Assembly (NCBI RefSeq): GCF_008801695.1
Contig: NZ_VZPF01000038.1
Coordinates: forward strand, 1-45,442
DNA: 45,442 nucleotides
DNA from: Pantoea stewartii subsp. stewartii
Lineage (GTDB): Bacteria; Pseudomonadota; Gammaproteobacteria; Enterobacterales; Enterobacteriaceae
Reading direction: 5' to 3'
Shown here piece after piece: positions 33,951 through 44,561 of the stretch (position 1 is the stretch's first letter; each line of letters opens with the position of its first letter). The notes below the pieces were generated by a model. The model was not told where the DNA came from and searched no databases. It saw only the letters and a list, made by a program, of their open reading frames with translations. The position numbers were made by a program, and so were the translations under genes.

Positions 33951-34103
33951 ATGGACGAAAAACCTGCAACAACAGGCTATGTATTACCTAAGTTTTGCCC
34001 TATTTGTGCCGAAATCATGCAAACCTCAACACTGACCGTAGACGGCGTCACTTTCGATATCTGGAAGTGCCCTGAGTGCGGCTATGAAGAAGTTAAGGAA
34101 TGA
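33951..34103 (+). CDS. Zinc-ribbon micro-protein (50 residues), phage-associated
   Basis: A small gene directly after the fibre-assembly gene (one base between). The product has two CxxC knuckles, CPICAE and CPECGYEE, separated by about 25 residues, which would bind one zinc ion. The function is unknown. Coding is supported by the clean knuckle pattern, the tight spacing and AAG GTATAAG context upstream; the size leaves doubt. Confidence 0.6.
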   Translation: MDEKPATTGYVLPKFCPICAEIMQTSTLTVDGVTFDIWKCPECGYEEVKE

Positions 34104-34207
34104 ACCATCGCCATGGACGGCCTGTTTCCCATCAATAAATCCTTCCAGAACATCCACTTTACAAAACTCCCGCCACTTCCCACTTGATCGCTTATGCAAA
34201 TCGATAT

Positions 34208-34227
34208 TACTGTAATTATATACAGTA
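34208..34227 (+). promoter_or_regulatory. LexA box (SOS operator)
   Basis: TACTGTAATTATATACAGTA has the invariant CTGT-N8-ACAG and outer TA/TA of the LexA consensus. It lies 19 bases before the ATG at 34246, where it would block transcription of the two-gene unit that follows. Confidence 0.9.
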
Positions 34228-34245
34228 TAAATCGGAGCTATCGTC

Positions 34246-34485
34246 ATGCCACGTTACGGCGACATAAGTGTTTCATTCCACGAGGCAATGCGGCGCAGCG
34301 CGAAAATGGGTGTTACGGTCTCAACGTCTGACTTCGTTGCTGAGCTTGCTAAGCGTAACTGGGAGATGAGCCACAGGCAGGCCAATGAGTGGATAGCGCA
34401 GAACGTGATGACATTCAGAGATCAGTCGCCGGAAGAGGGCGAGAACAAGCTCTGGCAGCGTTTCTATCACTACGGGGAGTATTGA
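34246..34485 (+). CDS. SOS-controlled phage protein of unknown function
   Basis: A 79-residue basic-acidic mixed protein starting MPRYGDISVSFHEAM, with helices and the ending WQRFYHYGEY. I recognise this kind of protein from enterobacterial prophages, where it stands before UmuD-like genes, but know no function. It follows a LexA box, has CGGAG as RBS, and ends one base before the UmuD'-like ATG, so the two are co-expressed under SOS control. It could be an accessory of the UmuD' protein or a small regulator (inference). Confidence 0.72.
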   Translation: MPRYGDISVSFHEAMRRSAKMGVTVSTSDFVAELAKRNWEMSHRQANEWIAQNVMTFRDQSPEEGENKLWQRFYHYGEY

Positions 34486-34486
34486 T

Positions 34487-34840
34487 ATGGGATTTCCTTC
34501 ACCAGCGGCAGACTTCGTTGAGAGCCGCATAGATTTGAACAGGCTGATGATTCACCGGCCGTCATCTACCATCCGAATTGAAACGCCGAGAGGGTTTGCT
34601 CTGGTAGACAGTTCCATCACTCCGGTCCCGGGCAATAAGGTTGCCTGGCAGGTTGATGGCTACCCGATGATTGGGAAGTACTTCAGAACGGGAATCGTCA
34701 CCGAAGAGGGTGAGACGATAGACGGGGAATCACTGGAGGGTGTGGTGATGCTCGGGGTAGTGACGCATGAAATCCTTTCTATATATGAAGCCGACTGGAT
34801 GCCGGTGTGGCAAAATTGTGCCAGAAAATTGACACAATGA
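34487..34840 (+). CDS. UmuD'-like (HumD-type) protein without protease residues
   Basis: A 117-residue protein starting MGFPSPAADFVESRIDLNRL, which matches UmuD exactly from the Gly after its self-cleavage site. It therefore encodes a ready-made UmuD' form, as phage P1 HumD does. The segment with the protease Ser of UmuD (GDSMID...GDLLIVD) is shortened to ETPRGFALVDSSITP, so the Ser is missing and self-cleavage is not expected. The C-terminal half (after about 60) diverges from UmuD. SOS control by the LexA box upstream; RBS GGGGAG. Possible roles: partner of a UmuC-type polymerase or of a phage process; no umuC is nearby. Confidence 0.75.
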   Translation: MGFPSPAADFVESRIDLNRLMIHRPSSTIRIETPRGFALVDSSITPVPGNKVAWQVDGYPMIGKYFRTGIVTEEGETIDGESLEGVVMLGVVTHEILSIYEADWMPVWQNCARKLTQ

Positions 34841-34893
34841 AGCAGAAATCGATAAATCCTGTCATACGCTAACTTGCTGGCTGGCTTGTGTAG

Positions 34894-36110
<1,217 letters not shown>

Positions 36111-36111
<1 letters not shown>

Positions 36112-36443
36112 TGAGCTTTTTCATTTCTGACGCTGTGGCTGCAGCAGGCGCACCGTCTCAGGGAAGTCCGTATTCTCTGGTGATCATGCTGGTCGTCTTT
36201 GGCCTGATTTTTTACTTCATGATCCTGCGCCCTCAGCAGAAACGCGCAAAAGAGCACAAGAAGCTGATGGATTCTATCTCCAAAGGTGATGAAGTGCTGA
36301 CGAATGGTGGCCTGGTGGGTCGCGTAACCAAAGTGGCAGAAACCGGCTACATTGCGATTGCGCTGAACGACACTACCGAAGTGGTTATTAAACGTGATTT
36401 CGTGGCTGCCGTCCTGCCGAAAGGTTCTATGAAGGCGCTGTAA
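36111..36443 (+). CDS. yajC: Sec translocon accessory protein YajC
   Basis: A 110-residue inner-membrane protein: one membrane span at about residues 20-41 ([18 protein letters not shown]) followed by a basic cytoplasmic domain with [15 protein letters not shown]. It joins SecD and SecF in the holotranslocon. It overlaps tgt by one base and is followed by secD after 25 bases, the conserved order. Confidence 0.97.
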
Positions 36444-36468
36444 TTTTTACTTCCCTAAGGGAACTGCC

Positions 36469-38316
36469 GTGTTAAATCGTTATCCTTTGTGGAAGTACAT
36501 AATGCTGGTCGTGGTGCTTGTCATTGGCCTGGTATATGCACTTCCCAACCTTTATGGTGAGGATCCGGCTGTTCAAATCACTGGCGCGCGCGGAAGCGCC
36601 GCCAGTGAGCAAACGTTGGATCAAATTCAGAACGTATTAAAACAAGATAATATTCAGGCGAAGTCTGTTGCCCTGGAAAACGGGGCGATTACGGCGCGTT
36701 TTTCTAACACGGATGTGCAGTTGCGCGCCCGTGAAGCGATCATGAAAGCGCTGGGCGAAAACTATGTTGTGGCGCTGAATCTGGCTCCCGCAACGCCGCG
36801 CTGGCTTACCCTGCTGGCGGCGCAGCCAATGAAACTTGGCCTCGATCTGCGCGGTGGCGTGCACTTCCTGATGGAAGTGGATATGGACACTGCCCTGAGC
36901 AAACTGCAAGAGCAGAATGCGGACAGCCTGCGCAGCGACCTGCGCGAAAAGAATATCCCTTATACCAACGTCAGCAAGATTGCTAACTACGGCGTGGAAA
37001 TCCGTTTCCGTGACGCAGCCAGCCGTGACGCTGCCGTGAAGTGGCTGTCATCCCGTCATCAGGATCTGGTGATCAGCAACAGCGGTAACGATGCTCTGCG
37101 AGCCACCATGACCGATGCTCGCCTCAGCGAAGCGCGCGAATATGCCGTTCAGCAGAACATCACTATCCTGCGTAATCGTGTGAACCAACTGGGTGTCGCG
37201 GAGCCGCTGGTGCAACGTCAGGGTTCTGACCGCATCGTGGTAGAACTGCCAGGTATTCAGGACACGGCGCGCGCCAAAGAAATTCTGGGCGCAACCGCGA
37301 CGCTGGAGTTTCGTCTGGTCAATACCAGCGTTGATCCGACCGCCGCCGCCAATGGTCGCGTGCCGGGGGATTCCGAGGTCAAAGACATGCGTGACGGCCA
37401 GCCTGTCGTGCTGTACAAACGCGTGATTCTGACCGGTGACCACATTACCGATTCGACCTCCAGCATGGACGAATACAACCAGCCTCAGGTGAATATTTCA
37501 CTCGATGGCGTGGGCGGTAATATCATGTCGAACTTCACCAAGGACAACATCGGTAAACCGATGGCGACCCTGTTTGTGGAGTACAAAGACAGCGGTAAGA
37601 AAGATGCGAATGGTCGCGCCATTCTGGTGAAACAGGAAGAGGTGATTAACGTCGCCAACATCCAGTCACGCCTGGGCAACAGCTTCCGCATCACCGGTAT
37701 CAGCAACCCGAACGAAGCACGTCAGCTGTCGCTGCTGCTGCGCGCCGGGGCCTTGATTGCGCCTATCCAGATTGTGGAAGAGCGGACAATCGGTCCGACA
37801 ATGGGTCAGCAGAACATTACTCAGGGGCTGGAAGCCTGCCTGTGGGGCCTGGTCGCCTCCATCCTGTTTATGGTGCTGTACTACAAGAAAGTGGGCCTGA
37901 TTGCGACCAGCGCACTGCTGGCAAACCTGGTGCTGATTGTCGGCATTATGTCGCTGTTACCGGGGGCCACGCTGACCATGCCAGGCATCGCCGGTATTGT
38001 GCTGACGCTGGCGGTGGCAGTCGATGCAAACGTCCTGATCAATGAACGTATTAAAGAAGAACTGCGCAACGGGCGTTCCGTACAGCAGGCAATTCATGAG
38101 GGCTACAAAGGTGCCTTCTCCAGTATTGTCGATGCGAACGTGACGACCCTGATTAAGGTGGTGATTCTGTATGCAATTGGTACGGGCTCCATTAAGGGCT
38201 TTGCGATTACAACGGCTATCGGTATTGCGACCTCCATGTTCACATCGATCGTCGGAACCCGCGCCATTATCAACCTGATGTACGGTGGCAAGCGCGTTAA
38301 GAAGCTGTCTATCTGA
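36469..38316 (+). CDS. secD: Protein translocase subunit SecD
   Basis: With SecF it uses the proton gradient to complete protein export. At 615 residues it matches E. coli. There is one membrane span near residues 10-28, a large periplasmic P1 region with [15 protein letters not shown] near 125, and five spans from about 450 on, including [19 protein letters not shown] with the conserved Asp and the [13 protein letters not shown] segment. The start is GTG (36469), kept by the match with [10 protein letters not shown] in E. coli. secF follows after ten bases. Confidence 0.97.
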   Translation: MLNRYPLWKYIMLVVVLVIGLVYALPNLYGEDPAVQITGARGSAASEQTLDQIQNVLKQDNIQAKSVALENGAITARFSNTDVQLRAREAIMKALGENYVVALNLAPATPRWLTLLAAQPMKLGLDLRGGVHFLMEVDMDTALSKLQEQNADSLRSDLREKNIPYTNVSKIANYGVEIRFRDAASRDAAVKWLSSRHQDLVISNSGNDALRATMTDARLSEAREYAVQQNITILRNRVNQLGVAEPLVQRQGSDRIVVELPGIQDTARAKEILGATATLEFRLVNTSVDPTAAANGRVPGDSEVKDMRDGQPVVLYKRVILTGDHITDSTSSMDEYNQPQVNISLDGVGGNIMSNFTKDNIGKPMATLFVEYKDSGKKDANGRAILVKQEEVINVANIQSRLGNSFRITGISNPNEARQLSLLLRAGALIAPIQIVEERTIGPTMGQQNITQGLEACLWGLVASILFMVLYYKKVGLIATSALLANLVLIVGIMSLLPGATLTMPGIAGIVLTLAVAVDANVLINERIKEELRNGRSVQQAIHEGYKGAFSSIVDANVTTLIKVVILYAIGTGSIKGFAITTAIGIATSMFTSIVGTRAIINLMYGGKRVKKLSI

Positions 38317-38326
38317 GGAGTGCGTT

Positions 38327-39295
38327 GTGGCACAGGAATATAACATTGAGCAGTTAAACCACGGCCGTAAAGTCGTTGACTTTATGCGCTGGGATACGCT
38401 GGCATTCATCATTTCGGGACTGTTAATCATCATCTCGATTGCCATTGTTGGCGTACGCGGTTTTAACTGGGGGCTCGATTTCACCGGCGGTACGGTCATT
38501 GAGATCAATCTGGAGAAACCGGCCGATCTCGACGCCATCCGCGGTGCGCTGGTGAAGTCCGGGTTCCAGGAACCGTTGATCCAGAATTTCGGTAGCAGCC
38601 GCGATGTGATGGTGCGTATGCCGCCGGTCACCGGGCCTGCGGGAACCGAGCTGGGTAATAAAGTGGTAACGGTTATCAACCAGACGACGCAGCAAAACGC
38701 GACGGTCAAACGTATCGAGTTTGTCGGACCGAGCGTGGGCAGCGATCTGGCGCAGGCCGGGGCGTTAGCCCTGCTGTCGGCACTGATTGCAATTCTGATT
38801 TATATCGGTATTCGCTTTGAGTGGCGTCTAGCACTGGGTACGGTTTTGGCGCTGGCGCATGACGTCATTATCACCTGTGGACTGCTGTCGCTGTTCCGGG
38901 TCGAGATTGACCTTACGATTGTGGCCTCGCTGATGTCGGTCATCGGTTACTCGCTGAACGATAAAATCGTGGTCTCGGACCGTATTCGTGAGAACTTCCG
39001 CAAGATCCGTCGCGGCTCCTCTTATGACATTACGAACGTGTCCCTGACGCAGACGTTAAGCCGTACCCTGATCACCTCCCTGACTACGCTGGCGATGATC
39101 CTGATCCTGTTCATCTTTGGTGGTGCGCTGCTGAAAGGCTTCTCACTGACCATGCTGATTGGTGTCACCATCGGTACCGTTTCGTCGATCTACGTTTCTT
39201 CAGCGCTGGCGCTGAAGCTGGGCATGAAACGCGAACATATGCTGGTACAGAAAGTGGAGAAAGAGGGCGCCGATCAGCCTTCGATCCTGCCGTAG
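38327..39295 (+). CDS. secF: Protein translocase subunit SecF
   Basis: A 322-residue partner of SecD, with span 1 near residues 20-40, [17 protein letters not shown] before the periplasmic domain, and a C-terminal membrane part with [15 protein letters not shown] and [19 protein letters not shown] (E. coli has NDSIVVSDR; the Lys is a small difference). The start is GTG 38327 ([15 protein letters not shown]), with GAGGAG before it; the earlier start at 38285 lies inside secD. A terminator follows at once. Confidence 0.97.
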   Translation: MAQEYNIEQLNHGRKVVDFMRWDTLAFIISGLLIIISIAIVGVRGFNWGLDFTGGTVIEINLEKPADLDAIRGALVKSGFQEPLIQNFGSSRDVMVRMPPVTGPAGTELGNKVVTVINQTTQQNATVKRIEFVGPSVGSDLAQAGALALLSALIAILIYIGIRFEWRLALGTVLALAHDVIITCGLLSLFRVEIDLTIVASLMSVIGYSLNDKIVVSDRIRENFRKIRRGSSYDITNVSLTQTLSRTLITSLTTLAMILILFIFGGALLKGFSLTMLIGVTIGTVSSIYVSSALALKLGMKREHMLVQKVEKEGADQPSILP

Positions 39296-39307
39296 TATTG
39301 GTACGAT

Positions 39308-39342
39308 AAAAAAAGCCGCCAGCGTAATCTGGCGGCTTTTTT
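39308..39342. terminator. Bidirectional terminator between secF and yajI
   Basis: An 8-bp stem AGCCGCCA/TGGCGGCT (39314-39321 with 39330-39337) is flanked by an A run on the left and a T run on the right. It can thus stop secF transcripts going right and yajI transcripts going left. Confidence 0.92.
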
Positions 39343-39346
39343 GTTT

Positions 39347-39898
39347 TCAGGGCCTGGACGTATCTGCGATCACCTGGTGAATTCGAACATAACCCAGTTG
39401 CTCCGGCGTCACATCCTTTAACCGTAATGGTACGGTGACCGAACTGCGTGGCGTCAGTGAAGCGGGAACGCTGAGGGTTTGCGTCAGGCTGTCGGCCTCA
39501 ATTGGCTTACCGGTTGCGGGATCGAGCTGGCCCCAGACTACTGTCGCATGCATCCCGGGCAGCGGTGAATTGTCTTGTGTGCGAAGCGTCAGGTCAGCAT
39601 GCGTACCGCCGGCCTCAGCCTCAATGCGTGCGAGCGACAGGCGCAGCGTGCCAACCTGCGTTTGAAGTGCCACGGGCGTGTTTGCCTGCGGCAACAGCCA
39701 TGCGCCCTGCTGTGAATGGGCGTTCAGCTGTCCCTGAATTTCAACCGCACTTGCCTGGCTGGTGAGTTGCTGCATCTGCTGATTAAGCTGACTGACTTCC
39801 CGGTGCAGTTGTTTCACCTGCGGCTGGGCTGGGGTGCTGCAACCACTTAGCAGAACCAGTGACAGGGCCGCGGGTGCCCAAACCATCCTGTTCATCAT
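39347..39898 (-). CDS. yajI: YajI-like lipoprotein (DUF3251)
   Basis: A 183-residue lipoprotein with a signal sequence and lipobox LLSGC (Cys20 or so), then a coiled-coil segment (QLHREVSQLNQQMQQLTSQ) and a beta-rich DUF3251 domain. Function unknown in E. coli. ATG 39898 follows AAAGGA by nine bases; the next ATG at 39895 is possible. Position before nrdR is conserved. In E. coli yajD and tsx lie between secF and yajI; both are absent here. Confidence 0.85.
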   Translation of the reverse strand: MMNRMVWAPAALSLVLLSGCSTPAQPQVKQLHREVSQLNQQMQQLTSQASAVEIQGQLNAHSQQGAWLLPQANTPVALQTQVGTLRLSLARIEAEAGGTHADLTLRTQDNSPLPGMHATVVWGQLDPATGKPIEADSLTQTLSVPASLTPRSSVTVPLRLKDVTPEQLGYVRIHQVIADTSRP

Positions 39899-40353
39899 GT
39901 TTTTTTATCCTTTATTCAAATGACGTAATAATTGCCCCTTGTCGCGGGACCCATCAGCATCCGCTTATGGCGTTGAAGCCTGAACTGAAATCACGCCGAT
40001 TACCTTAAGTGTGCTCTGAAATTGCCTTTCCCTGAGCGATAAAATGCCGTAGCCGCTGGCGTGCCGATTTCACCTCGCGTTACGCGTAATGATGCAAGGT
40101 GAAACAGGTTGATATCGGGCATCCGGCCAGCGCGGTGGCGCAGGTATCCGGTGATGCAGTACCCCGGATCGGCACGAACGTGGCTACGTTCTCCGCTTTT
40201 TGCCCTGAGCGCTTTAAGCGTAGCGGGTTTTACGCGGGCGGGCATTTCCCATCCGGTCTGTGAAGCGGGCGGGGTAAAACACGGGAATCGATTTTGTTGA
40301 CTTGCAGTTCGCGCTACACTGTACGGCCCATTTATCTCGTGTCAGGAAACGTC
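39899..40353. other. 455-base gene-free region before nrdR, with nested inverted repeats
   Basis: No convincing gene. TTTCACCT (40068-40075) and AGGTGAAA (40097-40104) form an inverted repeat, with the perfect palindrome TTACGCGTAA (40080-40089) between them; imperfect complementarity continues outward to about 40050 and 40135. This could be a regulatory RNA hairpin or a decayed repeat element. The part near 40290-40320 (TTGTTG, TACACT) likely holds the nrdR promoter, but the spacing is poor. Confidence 0.4.
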
Positions 40354-40803
40354 ATGCATTGCCCATTCTGCTCCGCTGTAGACACAAAAGTGATTGATTC
40401 TCGTCTGGTCAGTGAGGGTTCGTCAGTGCGGCGCCGTCGTCAGTGTCTGGTGTGCCATGAGCGATTTACTACGTTTGAAGTCGCTGAGCTGGTCATGCCA
40501 CGCGTGGTGAAAAGCAACGATGTGCGTGAACCTTTCAATGAAGACAAACTTGCCAGCGGCATGATGAAAGCGCTGGAGAAACGTCCGGTCAGTGCGGATG
40601 CCGTAGAGAGTGCGGTAAGCCATATCAAAACGCAGTTGCGTGCGACGGGTGAACGTGAAATTCCCAGCAAGCTGATCGGTAACCTGGTCATGGACGAGCT
40701 AAAAAAACTCGATAAAGTGGCCTATATTCGCTTTGCATCTGTTTATCGCAGCTTTGAGGACGTGCGTGATTTTGGCGAAGAGATTGCCAGATTACAGGAT
40801 TAA
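40354..40803 (+). CDS. nrdR: Transcriptional repressor NrdR
   Basis: Represses ribonucleotide reductase genes in response to ATP/dATP. The 149-residue protein has a zinc ribbon with Cys3, Cys6, Cys31 and Cys34 and an ATP-cone domain (about 49-139, [18 protein letters not shown]). The family start MHCPFC sets ATG 40354 with AGGAA upstream. First gene of the nrdR-ribD-ribE-nusB run; ribD follows after three bases. Confidence 0.97.
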   Translation: MHCPFCSAVDTKVIDSRLVSEGSSVRRRRQCLVCHERFTTFEVAELVMPRVVKSNDVREPFNEDKLASGMMKALEKRPVSADAVESAVSHIKTQLRATGEREIPSKLIGNLVMDELKKLDKVAYIRFASVYRSFEDVRDFGEEIARLQD

Positions 40804-40806
40804 ATC

Positions 40807-41910
40807 ATGACCGATGAACGTTATATGGCGCGCGCGCTGGAACTGGCGCGGCGCGGACGTTTTACTACCATGCCAAACCCTAATGTCGGTTGCGTCATTG
40901 TACGCGATGGCGACATTGTTGGCGAAGGCTGGCACCAGCGCGCCGGAGAACCGCATGCGGAAGTGCATGCCCTGCGCATGGCCGGTGCGCGTGCGCGTGG
41001 GGCGACAGCCTATGTAACGCTGGAACCATGCAGTCATCACGGGCGCACGCCGCCGTGTTGCGACGCGCTTATTGAGGCCGGTGTAAAACGCGTCGTGGCC
41101 GCGATGCAGGATCCCAATCCGCAGGTCGCCGGACGGGGATTACATCGACTGCAGCAGGCGGGCATTGAAGTCAGCCACGGACTGATGATGCAGGAAGCGG
41201 AAGCCCTGAACCGAGGATTCCTGAAACGCATGCGGACCGGCTTCCCCTGGATACAGCTTAAACTGGGTGCATCACTGGATGGCCGCACCGCCATGGCGAG
41301 TGGCGAAAGCCAGTGGATCACCTCGCCGGCTGCCCGACGCGATGTCCAGCGTTTGCGAGCGCAGAGCGCCGCCATTCTCAGCAGCAGCGCAACGGTGCTG
41401 GCCGACGATCCTTCCCTGACCGTACGCTGGGCCGAACTGGACAGCGACAGTCAGCGCCTGATCGATGCGCAGACCTTACGCCAGCCAGTACGCGTCATCG
41501 TCGACAGCCAGAATCGCGTAACACCGCAGCACAAACTTATAGAACAATTGGGCGAAACCTGGCTGATGCGACAGCAGGCCGACACTCAGCGCTGGCCTGA
41601 CTCGGTGACGCAAATTCCGGTTCCTTTACGCGACAGCCAACTGGATTTAGTGGCGCTGATGATTGTGCTGGGCCAGCGCCAGATTAACAGCGTCTGGGTT
41701 GAAGCCGGTGCCACGCTGGCAGGGGCACTGCTTCAGGCCGGTCTGGTTGACGAACTCATTGTGTATGTGGCACCGAAATTACTGGGTAATGACGCGCGCG
41801 GTTTGTGTCAGCTTACGGGGCTGACGCAGTTGGCTGACGCGCCGGTTTTTGCTTTCAGCGACGTGCGTCAGGTCGGCAGCGATCTCCGTCTGACCCTGAT
41901 ACCGCAATAA
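40807..41910 (+). CDS. ribD: Bifunctional riboflavin deaminase/reductase
   Basis: Carries out deamination and side-chain reduction of the pyrimidine intermediate in riboflavin synthesis. In the 367-residue protein the N-terminal deaminase binds zinc through His50 (PHAEVHAL, with Glu52), Cys75 and Cys84 (EPCSHHGRTPPCC). The C-terminal reductase starts near 145 with WIQLKLGASLDGRTAM and includes VEAGATLAGALLQAGLVDEL. The order nrdR-ribD-ribE-nusB is the enterobacterial norm. Confidence 0.97.
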   Translation: MTDERYMARALELARRGRFTTMPNPNVGCVIVRDGDIVGEGWHQRAGEPHAEVHALRMAGARARGATAYVTLEPCSHHGRTPPCCDALIEAGVKRVVAAMQDPNPQVAGRGLHRLQQAGIEVSHGLMMQEAEALNRGFLKRMRTGFPWIQLKLGASLDGRTAMASGESQWITSPAARRDVQRLRAQSAAILSSSATVLADDPSLTVRWAELDSDSQRLIDAQTLRQPVRVIVDSQNRVTPQHKLIEQLGETWLMRQQADTQRWPDSVTQIPVPLRDSQLDLVALMIVLGQRQINSVWVEAGATLAGALLQAGLVDELIVYVAPKLLGNDARGLCQLTGLTQLADAPVFAFSDVRQVGSDLRLTLIPQ

Positions 41911-42000
41911 CAGAGGCGGAAAAGCGAGAGCACGCCGCCAAAGAGTATGTTAGAATCCGTCCCCCTGCGCGGGGCTAGACAAACCCCTGAAAGGATATGT

Positions 42001-42471
42001 ATGAAAGTTATCGAAGCTGCCGTTGCAACGCCAGAGGCAAAAATTGCCATCGTTATCGCGCGTTTTAACAACTTTATCAACGAGAGCCTGTTAGACGGCG
42101 CTGTGGATGCCCTGAAGCGTATCGGCCAGGTCAACGATGACAATATCACTGTCGTCTGGGTACCGGGTGCTTACGAACTGCCGCTGGCCGCGCGTGCGCT
42201 GGCTAAAACCGGCAAACATGATGCCGTGATTGCGCTGGGTACCGTGATTCGTGGTGGCACGGCGCACTTCGAATACGTCGCGGGTGAAGCCAGCTCGGGC
42301 ATTGCCAGTGTTGCCATGGACAGCGATATTCCTGTGGCATTCGGCGTACTGACAACCGAAAATATCGAGCAGGCCATTGAGCGTGCTGGAACCAAAGCGG
42401 GTAACAAAGGTGCCGAAGCGGCCCTGACCGCACTTGAAATGATCAACGTATTGAAAGCCATTAAAGCCTGA
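42001..42471 (+). CDS. ribE: 6,7-dimethyl-8-ribityllumazine synthase
   Basis: Makes the lumazine precursor of riboflavin and forms 60-subunit shells in many bacteria. The 156-residue protein has [17 protein letters not shown], the [14 protein letters not shown] motif and [16 protein letters not shown] with the catalytic His. ATG 42001 ([13 protein letters not shown]) has GAAAGGA before it; the frame is open to 41947 but the extra residues are not conserved. Also called ribH. nusB follows after 19 bases. Confidence 0.97.
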   Translation: MKVIEAAVATPEAKIAIVIARFNNFINESLLDGAVDALKRIGQVNDDNITVVWVPGAYELPLAARALAKTGKHDAVIALGTVIRGGTAHFEYVAGEASSGIASVAMDSDIPVAFGVLTTENIEQAIERAGTKAGNKGAEAALTALEMINVLKAIKA

Positions 42472-42490
42472 TTTTTGTAAGGGGAATTTT

Positions 42491-42910
42491 GTGAAACCTG
42501 CTGCTCGCCGTCGCGCCCGTGAGTGCGCTGTCCAGGCGCTTTACTCCTGGCAGTTGTCTAACAACGACATTGCCGATGTGGAATACCAGTTTCTGGCGGA
42601 ACAGGACGTTAAAGACGTCGATATTACTTATTTCCGCGAACTGCTGGCCGGTGTGGCGACCAACAGCGCGTACCTGGATGGATTGATGCAACCCTATCTG
42701 TCGCGCCAGTTAGAAGAACTGGGGCAGGTGGAAAAAGCCATTCTGCGTGTGTCGCTGTATGAACTGAGCAAGCGTTCTGATGTGCCTTATAAAGTGGCCA
42801 TCAACGAAGGTATCGAACTGGCGAAAGTATTTGGCGCTGAAGACAGCCATAAATTTGTCAACGGTGTGCTGGATAAAGCCGGTCCGCAAATTCGACCCCA
42901 ACGCAAATAA
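42491..42910 (+). CDS. nusB: Transcription antitermination factor NusB
   Basis: Binds boxA RNA with S10 in rRNA antitermination. The all-helical protein of 139 residues begins with the Arg-rich [21 protein letters not shown] and contains [13 protein letters not shown] and [28 protein letters not shown]. The start is GTG, with AAGGGG upstream. A strong terminator separates it from thiL. Confidence 0.97.
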   Translation: MKPAARRRARECAVQALYSWQLSNNDIADVEYQFLAEQDVKDVDITYFRELLAGVATNSAYLDGLMQPYLSRQLEELGQVEKAILRVSLYELSKRSDVPYKVAINEGIELAKVFGAEDSHKFVNGVLDKAGPQIRPQRK

Positions 42911-42916
42911 TCAATA

Positions 42917-42938
42917 AGGCCGGCTTGCCGGCCTTTTT
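42917..42938 (+). terminator. Rho-independent terminator after nusB
   Basis: GGCCGG/CCGGCC stem around CTTG (42918-42933), flanked by A and followed by TTTTT. It stands seven bases after the nusB stop and 27 before thiL, so thiL-pgpA expression depends on read-through or an own promoter. Confidence 0.88.
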
Positions 42939-42964
42939 CATTAATGGTTAAGCGGAACGCAATT

Positions 42965-43942
42965 ATGTCATGTGGTGAATTTGAACTCATCGCACGCTAC
43001 TTCAATCGCAGAACGCGTAGCCGCCGTGATGTCGAACTCGGCATCGGCGACGATTGCGCGCTGCTGAGCGTGCCCGAAAAGCAAACGCTGGCGGTCAGCA
43101 CCGATACGCTGGTTTCCGGTATCCACTTCCTGCCCACGATCCATCCTGCAGATTTAGCCTATAAATCACTGGCGGTGAATCTGAGCGATTTGGCCGCGAT
43201 GGGTGCCGATCCTGCCTGGCTAACCCTGGCGCTGACCTTGCCGGATGTGAATGAAAGCTGGCTGAGCAGCTTCAGCGAAAGCCTGTTTGACCTGCTGGAA
43301 TATTACGATATGCAGCTGGTGGGGGGAGACACGACGCGGGGGCCTCTCAGCCTGACGCTGGGTATTCATGGGCTGATTCCTCACGGCAAAGCGTTAAAGC
43401 GTTCGGGCGCAAAACCCGGCGACTGGATCTATGTCACCGGTACATTGGGCGACAGCGCGGCCGGGCTGGCGTTGCTGCAGCATCACTGCCGCATTGACGA
43501 TCCGGCCATTCATGAAGCCCTGATTAAACGTCACCTGCGGCCCATGCCGCGCGTGTTACAGGGGCAGTCACTGCGTTCGCTGGCCTCTTCCGCTATCGAT
43601 ATCTCAGACGGGCTGATTTCTGATATAGGTCATGTGCTGAAAGCCAGCGGCTGCGGGGCACGTATCAACCTTGACGCGCTTCCGCTGTCCCCGGCACTGC
43701 GTGACAATTTTGATGCGTCACAGGTGCTGCGCTGGGCGCTCAGCGGCGGCGAAGACTATGAGCTGTGCTTCAGTGTGCCGGAAGTGAATCGGGGTGCACT
43801 GGACGTGGCGCTGGGACATCTTGGCGTGCCTTATACCTGTATTGGGCAGATGGCGCCCGAGTCAGAAGGACTGTCACTGCTCGAAAACGGCAAACCGACA
43901 GATATGCGTTTTAAAGGATTCGACCATTTTGACATCAGATAA
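42965..43942 (+). CDS. thiL: Thiamine-monophosphate kinase
   Basis: Phosphorylates thiamine monophosphate to the active diphosphate. The 325-residue protein shows GIGDDCALL near residue 32, [23 protein letters not shown], the VGGDTTRG metal/phosphate motif and [18 protein letters not shown] 42965 ([13 protein letters not shown]) aligns with E. coli. The last bases overlap pgpA. Confidence 0.96.
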   Translation: MSCGEFELIARYFNRRTRSRRDVELGIGDDCALLSVPEKQTLAVSTDTLVSGIHFLPTIHPADLAYKSLAVNLSDLAAMGADPAWLTLALTLPDVNESWLSSFSESLFDLLEYYDMQLVGGDTTRGPLSLTLGIHGLIPHGKALKRSGAKPGDWIYVTGTLGDSAAGLALLQHHCRIDDPAIHEALIKRHLRPMPRVLQGQSLRSLASSAIDISDGLISDIGHVLKASGCGARINLDALPLSPALRDNFDASQVLRWALSGGEDYELCFSVPEVNRGALDVALGHLGVPYTCIGQMAPESEGLSLLENGKPTDMRFKGFDHFDIR

Positions 43943-44426
43943 ACATATCGCCAAAGGTCGTCTGCGGATGCGTAATCCCTGGCATTTACTGGCGACCGGT
44001 TTTGGCAGTGGGCTCAGCCCTGTTATGCCCGGTACAGTGGGATCGCTGGCCGCCATTCCTTTTTGGTGTCTGCTGACCTTGCTTCCGCACGATCTGTATT
44101 CGCTGGTCGTGCTGCTAGGCATCAGCGTGGGCGTGTACCTTTGCCATCGCACCGCCAAAGACATGGGCGTTCACGATCACGGCAGCATTGTCTGGGATGA
44201 GTTTATCGGGATGTGGATTACGCTGATGGCCATTCCGGTGAACAGCTGGCAGTGGGTGGTGGCCGGTTTTGTGCTGTTCCGCGTGCTGGATATCTGGAAG
44301 CCCTGGCCGATTCGCTGGTTCGACCGTAACGTGCATGGCGGCATGGGCATTATGGTCGATGACATTATTGCGGGCATTATTGCTGCAGCCATCCTTTATG
44401 GTGCCGGGGTTTATCTCGCCGGTTAA
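43929..44426 (+). CDS. pgpA: Phosphatidylglycerophosphatase A
   Basis: Inner-membrane phosphatase that makes phosphatidylglycerol. The about 165-residue protein has [48 protein letters not shown] with the acidic catalytic residues, [22 protein letters not shown] and three to four membrane spans. The start is uncertain: TTG at 43929 (AAGGA ten bases upstream) gives the E. coli-like length and overlaps thiL by 14 bases; ATG 43968 would lose 13 residues. Confidence 0.92.
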   Translation: MTSDKHIAKGRLRMRNPWHLLATGFGSGLSPVMPGTVGSLAAIPFWCLLTLLPHDLYSLVVLLGISVGVYLCHRTAKDMGVHDHGSIVWDEFIGMWITLMAIPVNSWQWVVAGFVLFRVLDIWKPWPIRWFDRNVHGGMGIMVDDIIAGIIAAAILYGAGVYLAG

Positions 44427-44561
44427 GCGTTCGTCCTGCGGTCCTTATCATCACCGTTTTGCAACCGTAGCCGAAATACCGGCGTACGGTTGTCTCACCA
44501 TTATCTCTCTCCCGGCCGGGCCGAATGAGCGCGTCACGCCTGTGAACACGCTGCGTTGGTA

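Larger units (their letters stand above)
32694..34840. mobile_element. Prophage remnant at the yafD/tgt junction
   Basis: Five phage-like genes in one direction (tail-fibre end, fibre assembly, zinc-ribbon micro-gene, SOS gene pair) stand between two host blocks. Integrase, capsid and lysis genes are absent, so this is a decayed end. Base composition is more AT-rich than the flanking host genes. Borders are approximate: host sequence is certain up to the yafD promoter and again from the tgt RBS. Confidence 0.75.

Noticed and set aside
37957..38709. A 250-codon open frame on the minus strand across secD/secF.
   Set aside because: It lies antisense to two well-conserved genes, its protein resembles nothing, and such frames are usual opposite GC-rich coding DNA.
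40296..40317. TTGACT and TACACT as an nrdR promoter.
   Set aside because: The spacer is only 12 bases; a -35/-10 pair needs about 16-18.
44462..44492. Inverted repeat CAACCGTA/TACGGTTG between pgpA and yajO.
   Set aside because: No T run after the stem on either strand, so I do not call it a terminator.
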